Positions 24,776 to 32,589 of a stretch of DNA of 49,638 bases are shown in pieces. The notes under the pieces are model-generated. The model was not told the DNA's origin and searched no databases. It saw nothing but the letters and a program-made list of their open reading frames with translations. Numbering within the stretch: position 1 is the first letter of the stretch; each line of letters opens with the position of its first letter. The position numbers and the translations under genes were made by a program. This DNA is from Flavobacterium psychrophilum (lineage in GTDB: Bacteria > Bacteroidota > Bacteroidia > Flavobacteriales > Flavobacteriaceae): NCBI GenBank assembly GCA_945869365.1, contig CAMBOW010000006.1, forward strand, positions 1-49,638. The letters are read 5' to 3'.

Positions 24776-27067
24776 ATGAAAATAGCAGTTATAGGTGGTG
24801 GTCCAGGCGGACTTTACTTTTCGATTTTAACCAAAAAAGCAATGCCCCATTGCCAAATTGATGTCTACGAACGCAACAAACCAGAAGACAGTTTTGGTTT
24901 TGGCGTGGTGTTTTCAGACGAAACTTTGGGCGAATTTTTGAAACGCGACATGGCTTCCTACGAACTCATCCGCGATCAATTTGCTTATTGGGACGATATT
25001 GTCATTGCGCGTGACGGCCAACAGGTGAATATCGCCGGGAATGGATTTTGTGGCTGTTCACGTAAAACCTTGTTGCAGTTGTTGCACCAACGTTGTCGGG
25101 AAGAAGGCGTCAATTTGCATTTTGAACAGACTATTGATGATCTTCAGGCTTATTCCTCAGCTGATATAATTATTGCTTCTGATGGAATTGCCAGCGGCAT
25201 TCGCAGTCAATATGAGCACGAATTTGGGACTAAAATTGAATTAAAATCCAACCGCTTTGTGTGGCTGGGCTCAACCAAACCTTTGGATGCTTTTACCTAT
25301 TTTTTCCGATCTACTCCGCACGGGATCATCGTGGCACACAGTTACCAATACGAAGCGGGAAAAAGTACTTGGATATTTGAATGCAGCAACGAAACCTGGA
25401 AAAAACATGGTTTTGAAGTCACCAATGAGACCGATACCATAGACAAAATTCAAACCATTTTTGCAGCCGAATTGGACGGTCATGGATTGATATCCAACAA
25501 ATCACATTGGCGACAATTCCCGCATGTGACGAATCAAAAATGGTTTCACGAAAACATTGTTTTACTCGGTGATGCCAAAGCAACCGCCCACTACTCTATT
25601 GGATCTGGAACCAAATTGGCCATGGATAGTGCCATCGGATTATCAGATGCGGTGATTGCCAACCCGAACAATGTACAAGTAGCTTTTGCTCAATACGAAG
25701 CCAGCCGCAGAAATACGGTAGAGATGATACAGTATGCTGCCTTGGTTTCGCTCGATTGGTTTGAAAACATGGATCGACACAGCCAACATCCTTTTTACAG
25801 TTTTGCTTTTGGTTGCATGACGCGATCTAAAAAGGTTACCTATGAAAACATACAGTTGCGTGACCCCCGTTTTACCCAAAAAGTGTTGGAAGAGTTTCAA
25901 CAAATAAACCAAAACACTTGCCCCTCTCCTGCCTTTACTCCTTTTCAATTGCGCGATCTGCTGCTGTCCAACCGCATTGTGATGGCGCCGATGGGACAGT
26001 ATTGTGCCGTTGATGGTGAGATTAACGAATGGCACAGCGTGCATTACAGCAGCAGAGCACTTGGTGGCGTGGGCTTACTCATTGCTGAATGTACTGCTGT
26101 TTCAGATTCTGCTCGTATTACTTTAGGTTGTCCGGGTATTTATACTGAAAATCAAACTACTAAATGGAAATCAATGGTAGATTTTATTCACACCAATTCA
26201 GCCTCCAAAATAGGCATACAGTTGGGACATGCCGGACCCAAAGGCGCGACCAAACTGCCTTGGGAAGGTCAAAATCTGCCCTTGAAAAATCCTTGGGAAT
26301 TAGTGGCCGCATCGGCACACTCTTTTTTGCTTAGTGGAACTTTACCAAGCGCCATGAACTTAAATCAGATGGATCAGGTAGTCGATGATTTTGTACAAGC
26401 TACTATAAATGCGGAGGCCGCAGGTTTTGATCTCATCGAATTACAAGCCCATCATGGATTTTTGTTGGCCAGCTTTATTTCGCCATTAACCAATCTGCGA
26501 ATAGACGAATTTGGCGGGTCCATCGAAAACAGGATGAAATTTCCGCTTCGCGTTTTTCAAGCGATGCGCGCTGCATTTCCAGTGCACAAACCCATGAGCG
26601 TTCGGGTTTCGGCCACCGATTGGGCTACTGGCGGAATTACTGCCGAAGATATGCTGTATTGCTGTGCGGCCTTCAAAGCTGCTGGGGCTGATATCATTCA
26701 CGTTTCGACAGGAAATACCGTTGCCCAGCAACAACCTCAATTGGGACGCATGTGGCAAACGCCTTTTTCGGATGAAATTAGAAACAGCGTTAACGTTCCT
26801 ACAATAACAGTTGGTTCTATTCAAGATATCGATCAAATTAATACATTGCTACTCAATGGCCGAGCCGATTTGGTGGCATTAGGTAAACCCTTGTTGGCCA
26901 ATCCGTATTTTGTGCGCGAAGCCCAAGCCTATGAAAAGATTGAATCAACCGATGCTCCAAAAGTATATTCGAATGCGCTAAAAACAGCGGCATCCAAAAT
27001 ACAAGCCGACAGAAAGCAAGTGGATCAAATGAAAAAAGCCTTAAAACCCAAAAGCAATAAAAAATAA
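24776..27067 (+). CDS. Anthraniloyl-/salicylyl-CoA monooxygenase fused to old-yellow-enzyme domain
   Basis: This 763-residue fusion has an N-terminal FAD monooxygenase (about 1-380) with the dinucleotide motif VIGGGPGGLYF at 5-15, the family marker FGFGVVFSDETLGEF, and LLGDAKATAHYSIGSGTK. The C-terminal part (about 385-745) is an old-yellow-enzyme barrel with NRIVMAPMGQYCA, IGIQLGHAGPKG, and AHHGFLLASFISPLTN before a GGSIENR motif. Two characterised families share this design: 2-aminobenzoyl-CoA monooxygenase/reductase and salicylyl-CoA 5-hydroxylase. Both hydroxylate the ring of a CoA ester at C5. The neighbouring ligase favours anthranilate as the substrate; salicylate is the alternative. 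Confidence 0.87.
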   Translation: MKIAVIGGGPGGLYFSILTKKAMPHCQIDVYERNKPEDSFGFGVVFSDETLGEFLKRDMASYELIRDQFAYWDDIVIARDGQQVNIAGNGFCGCSRKTLLQLLHQRCREEGVNLHFEQTIDDLQAYSSADIIIASDGIASGIRSQYEHEFGTKIELKSNRFVWLGSTKPLDAFTYFFRSTPHGIIVAHSYQYEAGKSTWIFECSNETWKKHGFEVTNETDTIDKIQTIFAAELDGHGLISNKSHWRQFPHVTNQKWFHENIVLLGDAKATAHYSIGSGTKLAMDSAIGLSDAVIANPNNVQVAFAQYEASRRNTVEMIQYAALVSLDWFENMDRHSQHPFYSFAFGCMTRSKKVTYENIQLRDPRFTQKVLEEFQQINQNTCPSPAFTPFQLRDLLLSNRIVMAPMGQYCAVDGEINEWHSVHYSSRALGGVGLLIAECTAVSDSARITLGCPGIYTENQTTKWKSMVDFIHTNSASKIGIQLGHAGPKGATKLPWEGQNLPLKNPWELVAASAHSFLLSGTLPSAMNLNQMDQVVDDFVQATINAEAAGFDLIELQAHHGFLLASFISPLTNLRIDEFGGSIENRMKFPLRVFQAMRAAFPVHKPMSVRVSATDWATGGITAEDMLYCCAAFKAAGADIIHVSTGNTVAQQQPQLGRMWQTPFSDEIRNSVNVPTITVGSIQDIDQINTLLLNGRADLVALGKPLLANPYFVREAQAYEKIESTDAPKVYSNALKTAASKIQADRKQVDQMKKALKPKSNKK

Positions 27068-27127
27068 TTTACACCCAAACAAAAAGTTGAAGCATAACTA
27101 GATATAACCCATAAAACTATTTTTCAA

Positions 27128-28717
27128 ATGACGTATTACCAAGACAGCTTTGCCGAAGATCGGTTACCGCATATAAACTTGCAGGCGCAGTATTCCTTTA
27201 CTGATTTGCCTCAATTTAAATTTCCCGAAATACTCAATTGTGTCGATTATTTGTTGGACAGACACATCCGTGAAGGACGTGGCGATACTCCCTGTTTGCG
27301 CACATTTGACGAAGTTTGGACCTACCAAGACCTATTCAATAAAGCCAATCAAATTGCCCAATTGCTGCAACACGATTTGGAATTTATTCCTGGAAATCGG
27401 GTGTTGATCAGATCAGCCAATAACCCGCTGATGGTGGCCTGCTGGTTTGGTGTATTAAAAGCAGGTGGAATAGTTGTAGCTACTATGCCGTTATTGCGTG
27501 CCAAGGAGTTGCAAACCATTGTAGAATGTGCCGAAATTTCACATGTGTTGTGTCACGCCGATTTGGCCTATGAGATGCGATTAGTGCATTCTCCTTTTAT
27601 CAAACACCTCACCTATTTTGGCAATGCTGATTTTGATTTGCACACCCGCCGATTTACAACAACCAATACAAACTTTCCCACACATGCCAATGCCGTTGCC
27701 CTTATTGGATTTACTTCGGGAACCACCGGATTACCCAAAATGACGGCACATTTTCACAAAGACATTTTAACCATATGCGAAGCCTTTCCGGCCTATTCTT
27801 TACAACCCAAGCCTACCGATATTTTCACCGGAAGTCCACCACTTGGATTTACCTTTGGTTTGGGCGGATTGGTTTTGTTTCCGATGTATTATGGCGCTTC
27901 TACTTTTTTAATCGAAAAACCAAGCCCTGATCTATTGTTGCAAGCCATTCAAGAACATCAAATCACCATTTGCTTTACTGCTCCCACGGCGTGGCGCGTG
28001 ATCACCACCAAAGTAGCTGAATATGATATCCGTTCTTTGCGCAAATGCGTCTCAGCCGGCGAAACCTTGCCGCTCAAAGTTTGGGAAGATTGGTTTGATG
28101 CCACCGGACTTAAAATCATTGACGGAATTGGCGCTACCGAAATGCTCCATATATTCATATCTTCTAATGAAGCCAATATGAAACCGGGTGCCACCGGAAA
28201 AGCCATTACAGGATATGAAGCCAAAATTGTAGATGACTTGGGCAACGAACTCCCACGTAATACTCCTGGTCGATTGGCCGTCAGAGGAATTACCAATTGC
28301 AAATACATTGATCGCGAAGAGAAACAACGCGACTATGTGCAGCAGGGTTGGAACATCACTGGCGACATCTTTACCCAAGATAAAGATGATTATTTTTGGT
28401 TTGTAGCCCGTGGCGACGACATGATTATTTCGTCGGGCTATAACATTGCGGCGATCGAAGTAGAAAGTGTACTTTTACAACACGAGTCCATACTAGAATG
28501 TGCAGTAGTGGGCCTACCCGATGAAGAACGTGGCATGTTGGTTTGTGCCTATTTGGTGCTAAAAGATCAAAGCAGTGCAACGGAAGTATTAAAAAATAAC
28601 ATACAGCAGTGGTTCAAAGAAAATGCAGCTCCCTATAAATATCCGCGGGTGATTCATTTTGTGGCCGAATTACCCAAAACAGAGACAGGAAAAATTCAGC
28701 GGTTTAAGTTGAAATAG
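27128..28717 (+). CDS. Aromatic acid-CoA ligase, 2-aminobenzoate-CoA ligase-like
   Basis: The 529-residue AMP-forming ligase has the P-loop FTSGTTGLPK (195-204), a TGDIF motif, DDMIISSGYNIAAIEVE, and a C-terminal PKTETGKIQRF with the catalytic K522. The segment GNRVLIRSANNPLMVACWFG and TMPLLRAKEL are close to what I remember of AbmG-type 2-aminobenzoate-CoA ligases in the benzoate-CoA ligase family. It would activate anthranilate (or salicylate) to its CoA ester for the monooxygenase encoded just upstream. The gap to the upstream gene is 60 bp and to the thioesterase gene 28 bp, consistent with one operon. Substrate identity is inferred from family and context. Confidence 0.82.
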   Translation: MTYYQDSFAEDRLPHINLQAQYSFTDLPQFKFPEILNCVDYLLDRHIREGRGDTPCLRTFDEVWTYQDLFNKANQIAQLLQHDLEFIPGNRVLIRSANNPLMVACWFGVLKAGGIVVATMPLLRAKELQTIVECAEISHVLCHADLAYEMRLVHSPFIKHLTYFGNADFDLHTRRFTTTNTNFPTHANAVALIGFTSGTTGLPKMTAHFHKDILTICEAFPAYSLQPKPTDIFTGSPPLGFTFGLGGLVLFPMYYGASTFLIEKPSPDLLLQAIQEHQITICFTAPTAWRVITTKVAEYDIRSLRKCVSAGETLPLKVWEDWFDATGLKIIDGIGATEMLHIFISSNEANMKPGATGKAITGYEAKIVDDLGNELPRNTPGRLAVRGITNCKYIDREEKQRDYVQQGWNITGDIFTQDKDDYFWFVARGDDMIISSGYNIAAIEVESVLLQHESILECAVVGLPDEERGMLVCAYLVLKDQSSATEVLKNNIQQWFKENAAPYKYPRVIHFVAELPKTETGKIQRFKLK

Positions 28718-28745
28718 TAGTAAGATTTAAGTAGATAAGATATAT

Positions 28746-29165
28746 ATGAGTCAATTTATCAAACAAGAGAAAGTGCGGTTTCAACACGTTGATTATGCAG
28801 GGATTGTATTCTATCCAAGGTTTTTAGAGATGCTTAATGGCCTGGTCGAAGATTGGTTTGAAGAAGCCTTGGATCGTCCATTTTCAAAAATGCACGAAAC
28901 CAATGGTATTCCCACGGTAGATTTAAAAGTACAATTCAAAAACGCGGCGCGATTGGGTGAAATCTTAACCAAAAAATTATGGGTGATTGAATTAAAAAAC
29001 TCGTCAATCATTTGTGGGTTTGAATTTGTAAACGAATCAGAAAACACCGTTTTATCTGGAGAAGTAACGCTGGTAAACGTTGCCTTCAACCCTGAACGAA
29101 ACGGCATCAAAGCGGAGCCATTTTCCGAGGAAATGAAGGAATTAATTAGGAGTTATGAGTTATGA
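28746..29165 (+). CDS. Acyl-CoA thioesterase, 4-hydroxybenzoyl-CoA thioesterase (hot-dog) family
   Basis: At 139 residues this is a standard single hot-dog enzyme. The stretch VDYAGIVFYPRFLEM (about 16-30) holds the catalytic aspartate of the 4HBT family. In this cluster it would release the hydroxylated aromatic acid from CoA, for example 5-hydroxyanthranilate or gentisate. The final codons (for RSYEL and the TGA stop) are made of the repeated words AGTTATGAG and TTATGA that continue into the spacer, so the C-terminus appears to be shaped by the repeat at 29150-29190. Confidence 0.83.
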   Translation: MSQFIKQEKVRFQHVDYAGIVFYPRFLEMLNGLVEDWFEEALDRPFSKMHETNGIPTVDLKVQFKNAARLGEILTKKLWVIELKNSSIICGFEFVNESENTVLSGEVTLVNVAFNPERNGIKAEPFSEEMKELIRSYEL

Positions 29166-29190
29166 ATTTTGAGTTATGAGTTATGAGTTT
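29150..29190. repeat. GAGTTATGA word repeat, left arm
   Basis: The words GAGTTATGA and GTTATGAATTTT are repeated in tandem here and extend into the last codons of the thioesterase gene. The complementary sequence occurs at 29338-29370, so the two form an imperfect inverted pair around about 147 bp of AT-rich spacer in which I see no gene. Confidence 0.75.
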
Positions 29191-29337
29191 TTAAAAAAGT
29201 TACTACTAATTCATACTTATTTATGTTATCTAAAATTTATTATCTCAGTATAAATAAAATAACTCTAGTGAAGACAATTAATAATATTGAAGTTCGCAAT
29301 CAATTAAAATATACAATTTAGGATTTTCTCACAGTAC

Positions 29338-29370
29338 AACTCATAATTCATAACTTATAATTCATAATTA
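29338..29370. repeat. GAGTTATGA word repeat, right arm (inverted)
   Basis: The sequence AACTCATAATTCATAACTTA and its continuation are the reverse complement in style of 29150-29190. It ends 6 bp before the nitrilase-family ATG at 29377. Confidence 0.75.
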
Positions 29371-29376
29371 GAAAAA

Positions 29377-30354
29377 ATGGATTTCAAAAAATTCAAGGCC
29401 GCCACAGTTCAAACTTCTCCCGTTTTTTTGGACGTTGAAAAAACGATTGCAAAAGCGATTTCATTCATCAAAGAAGCGCATGAAAATGGGGCGCAACTCA
29501 TTGCTTTTCCCGAAGTATTTGTGGCCGGATATCCCTATTGGAATTGGATCATGACGCCGGTACAAGGCAGCAAATGGTACGAAGAATTGTACCGCAATTC
29601 AGTTTCCGTAAATGATGCGAGTTTGCAGCCTTTGTTTCAAGCGGCTCGTGAGTATCAAATGCACGTGGTGATTGGCATCAACGAACGCGGCGAATCGTAT
29701 GGCGAAATTTACAATACCAATTTAATTATTGATGCGCAAGGAAACTTGGTTGGAAAACACCGAAAATTGGTACCCACTTGGGCCGAAAAACTCACCTGGA
29801 CTTCCGGTGACGGTTCATCCTTAAAAGTATACGACACCGAAGTAGGACCAATTGGCACCTTGGCCTGTGGCGAAAATACCAATACCCTGGCCCGTTTTAC
29901 TTTACTATCTCAAGGTGAATTGATTCATATAGCCAATTACATTTCCTTGCCGGTTGCCCCTACCGATTACAACATGGCCGAAGCCATCAAAATTCGAGCT
30001 GCAGCACATTCATTTGAAGGCAAATTGTTTACCATCGTTTCCTGCTCGACCATTTCGCAAGAAATAAAAGATGCGTTGCGCGCTGATGTACCCAATGTTG
30101 ACGAATTACTCACACGAGAAAACTCGGCATTTTCTGGATTTATTGGTCCAAATGGAGCCGTTATTGGAGAACCACTCATTGATGAAGAAGGCATCATTTA
30201 TGCCGAAATTGATTTGGCCAAATGTATCCAACCCAAACAAATGCATGACATTTTAGGACATTATAATCGTTTTGATATTTTCGATTTGCGTGTAAATACT
30301 GCGCCAACGCGCAAGATTACATTTGTGGATAATCACGAGGAGTTCAATAATTAA
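29377..30354 (+). CDS. Nitrilase-superfamily hydrolase, candidate maleamate amidase
   Basis: The 325-residue enzyme has the nitrilase Glu-Lys-Cys triad: E46 in AFPEVFVAGYPYW, K130 in GKHRKLVPTW, and C164 in LACGENTN. The overall length and the GYPYW and TWTSGDG motifs resemble branch 1 nitrilases, but that branch normally has CWEN where this protein has CGEN. A nitrile substrate is not suggested by the neighbours. If the cluster degrades anthranilate through 5-hydroxyanthranilate, ring cleavage and hydrolysis would yield maleamate, and an amidase would be needed before the maleate isomerase. This gene is the only candidate. That role is inference; a true nitrilase remains possible. Confidence 0.8.
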   Translation: MDFKKFKAATVQTSPVFLDVEKTIAKAISFIKEAHENGAQLIAFPEVFVAGYPYWNWIMTPVQGSKWYEELYRNSVSVNDASLQPLFQAAREYQMHVVIGINERGESYGEIYNTNLIIDAQGNLVGKHRKLVPTWAEKLTWTSGDGSSLKVYDTEVGPIGTLACGENTNTLARFTLLSQGELIHIANYISLPVAPTDYNMAEAIKIRAAAHSFEGKLFTIVSCSTISQEIKDALRADVPNVDELLTRENSAFSGFIGPNGAVIGEPLIDEEGIIYAEIDLAKCIQPKQMHDILGHYNRFDIFDLRVNTAPTRKITFVDNHEEFNN

Positions 30355-30380
30355 AAATGAAAAATTAATAAGTAATAATT
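30350..30380. repeat. AATTAAAAATGA-type AT repeat
   Basis: This AT-rich repeat overlaps the stop of the nitrilase-family gene. It shares the words AATTAAAAATGA and AATTAATAA with the left arm at 41801-41836, 11 kb away. Confidence 0.55.
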
Positions 30381-30389
30381 GCAAAATAA

Positions 30390-31502
30390 ATGGATACTAC
30401 TAATCATTCAGATGACCAACTGGGTCGTGCAAGAGTGCAAGATTCGCCCGAATTAATAGCGTATTACAAAGAATTAGAAACCCTTGGCGCGGGTGCTTTA
30501 TGGACCGTTGCCAACGACATCGAACCCTGGGAACCCCGTTCATCCTCCGTTCCCATGCTATGGAAATATGCTGATTTACGCGATTTGGTACTCAAATCAT
30601 CTGAGTTGGTTACGCCCGAACAAGCCGGTAGACGTGTGGTCTATTTGGTGAATGACAAAAGAAAAGACGTATCGGCCGCCGTAGGTTGGTTGTATACCGG
30701 AATTCAAGTGACCCGACCGGGCGAAAGTACTTCGGCACACCGCCACAAAGCTTCAGCTCTGCGATTCATCATGGAAGGCAGTAAAGGATACACAGTAGTA
30801 GATGGACATAAAATTATGCTTGAGGTAAATGATTTTGTGATTACCCCCAACTCCACTTGGCACGAACACGGCGTAGAAGCCGATGGCGAAACCTGTATTT
30901 GGCAAGATGGTTTGGATATTCCTTTAGTAAATGCACTAGAAGCCAATGATTATGCCGTGTATGATGGCAAACAACCAATAGATTCCCCTATCAATTATTC
31001 TCCGATTACCTACGGTTGTGCTGGTTTAATTCCTGCTGATGTGAACTGGGAGAAACCCTATTCTCCATTATTTAAATTTTCCTGGAAAACAGTCTACCCT
31101 GCTCTTTTGGCTGCCCTAGAAGTAAATCAACTCAATCCGTTTGATGGTTTATTGATGCGCTATTCCAATCCGCTTACGGGTGGACATGTGATGCAAACCA
31201 TGAGTGCTTCCATGCAATTGTTGCCCGCCGGATTTAAAGGGAAAGCCCATAAACACACGGGATCGTTTGTGTATCAATGTGCCAAAGGAAAAGGCTATTC
31301 GATCACCAATGGCAAACGTTATGACTGGCAAGAACGCGATATATTTTGTGTCCCATCTTGGGCTTGGCACGAACACCACAACTTGTCCGATACTGAAGAT
31401 GCCTGTTTATTTAGCTTTAATGATTTGCCCGTCATAGAAAGTTTGGGCTTTTTCCAAGACCGCGAGTATACTGAAAACAATGGTCATCAATCTGTAAACT
31501 AA
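30390..31502 (+). CDS. Gentisate 1,2-dioxygenase-type bicupin ring-cleavage dioxygenase
   Basis: The 370-residue protein is a bicupin of gentisate dioxygenase size. The first cupin carries the iron ligands HRHKAS (H117, H119) and a later His in STWHEHG (H158 or H160), a pattern typical of gentisate 1,2-dioxygenase. A second cupin near 285-345 has HKHTGSFVYQ and WAWHEHHN. Gentisate dioxygenases open the ring between C1 and C2 with O2. Here the substrate could be gentisate itself or 5-hydroxyanthranilate, which would give the amide analogue of maleylpyruvate. It is 35 bp after the nitrilase-family gene, with a short AT repeat between. Confidence 0.88.
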   Translation: MDTTNHSDDQLGRARVQDSPELIAYYKELETLGAGALWTVANDIEPWEPRSSSVPMLWKYADLRDLVLKSSELVTPEQAGRRVVYLVNDKRKDVSAAVGWLYTGIQVTRPGESTSAHRHKASALRFIMEGSKGYTVVDGHKIMLEVNDFVITPNSTWHEHGVEADGETCIWQDGLDIPLVNALEANDYAVYDGKQPIDSPINYSPITYGCAGLIPADVNWEKPYSPLFKFSWKTVYPALLAALEVNQLNPFDGLLMRYSNPLTGGHVMQTMSASMQLLPAGFKGKAHKHTGSFVYQCAKGKGYSITNGKRYDWQERDIFCVPSWAWHEHHNLSDTEDACLFSFNDLPVIESLGFFQDREYTENNGHQSVN

Positions 31503-31521
31503 AATTATCATTTCTGGTTAA

Positions 31522-31597
31522 CCTGAAACTTGACTCGAGTCCCGAAAATTCGGGACGAACAGATGAAGCGAAGCGGAATAAACCTGAAACCTGAAAC
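31522..31597. repeat. CCTGAAAC word repeats around a small hairpin
   Basis: CCTGAAAC occurs at 31522-31529 and again in a 7-bp periodic run at 31583-31597. Between them GTCCCGAA-AA-TTCGGGAC (31539-31556) is a perfect 8-bp hairpin. No T-tract follows, so it is not a typical terminator. Confidence 0.7.
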
Positions 31598-31604
31598 TAA
31601 TCTA

Positions 31605-32513
31605 ATGAAACTACTTACCTACACCACTGCCAATTCTGAAGCCCGTTTGGGATTTTTGCACAACAACCAAGTAATCGACATGGAAGATTTTGGCGACATA
31701 TCCAACTTTCCGTTGCCAAACGACATGCTTGAATTGATTGACATGGGCATTGAACTCATTGCCGAATTAAACGAAATAGTGGCTGAAACGCCCGAGAATT
31801 TCTTTGCAGAGATTGCCTATTCAATAGAGGAAGTAACCTTTTTGGCTCCCATTCAAAAGCCACGAAAAAACATCATTGGTATTGGGTTGAATTATACTGA
31901 ACATGTGGCCGAAAGTGCTAGAACCTTAGATACAACCGGGAAATTGCCGCAAAAACCAATTATTTTTTCAAAACCACCTACTACGGTTACGGCTACAAAT
32001 ACGGATATTATTAAAAACACCAAATTAACAGCCCAACTGGACTGGGAAGTGGAATTGGCTGTAGTCATTGGCAAACACGGTAAATACGTTCCAAAGGCAG
32101 AAGCCTTGGAGTATGTGTTTGGCTATACCGTGATCAATGATATTTCGGCCCGCGATTGCCGACGTGAAGGCCAATGGATTGTATCAAAAGGACAAGACAC
32201 CTTTGCCCCTATGGGCCCAATTTTGGTCACTGCTGATGAGATTGAGAATCCGCATAATTTGAATTTATCCTTGAAATTAAATGGTGTAGAAAAACAAAAC
32301 TCCAATACCCAATTCTTGTTGTTTACAATCAACGATTTGATTGAAGATTTGAGCACCGTGTTTACTTTAGAACCTGGCGACATCATTGCCACAGGCACTC
32401 CTTCGGGTGTGGGAGCTGGTCGCGATCCGCAAGAATGGTTGTATGCTGGTGATGTGGTGGAAGCAACCGTAGAAGGGATAGGATCAATTGTGAATACAGT
32501 TAGGGAGATATAG
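31605..32513 (+). CDS. Fumarylacetoacetate hydrolase family enzyme, maleylpyruvate hydrolase-like
   Basis: The ATG at 31605 (MKLLTYTTANSEARLG) is chosen; the longer frame from a TTG at 31530 runs through the hairpin. The 302-residue enzyme has the FAH metal site E148-x-E150 in WEVELAVVIG and D179 in VINDISARD, then GDIIATGTPSGVG and the terminal GIGSIVNTV. FAH-family enzymes hydrolyse C-C bonds of diketo acids. After gentisate-type cleavage it would split maleylpyruvate into pyruvate and maleate, or its amide into pyruvate and maleamate. The following maleate isomerase supports a maleate-yielding, rather than fumarylpyruvate, route. Confidence 0.85.
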   Translation: MKLLTYTTANSEARLGFLHNNQVIDMEDFGDISNFPLPNDMLELIDMGIELIAELNEIVAETPENFFAEIAYSIEEVTFLAPIQKPRKNIIGIGLNYTEHVAESARTLDTTGKLPQKPIIFSKPPTTVTATNTDIIKNTKLTAQLDWEVELAVVIGKHGKYVPKAEALEYVFGYTVINDISARDCRREGQWIVSKGQDTFAPMGPILVTADEIENPHNLNLSLKLNGVEKQNSNTQFLLFTINDLIEDLSTVFTLEPGDIIATGTPSGVGAGRDPQEWLYAGDVVEATVEGIGSIVNTVREI

Positions 32514-32589
32514 TTATGAGTAAAGAGTGATGAGTTATTAAACGACAATAAACCGTATACTTTTAAACCGCAAACTTTAAATAGTTAAA

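Noticed and set aside
25643-26044. 133-codon open frame on the minus strand inside the monooxygenase fusion
   Set aside because: It is antisense to motifs that identify the fusion protein, so it is a shadow frame.
31539-31556. Intrinsic terminator at the GTCCCGAA hairpin
   Set aside because: No T-tract follows on either strand, and the site lies inside a run of genes that must be expressed together.
31530-31604. N-terminal extension of the FAH-family gene from a TTG at 31530
   Set aside because: The extension reads through the hairpin and word repeats. The ATG at 31605 gives the standard family start.
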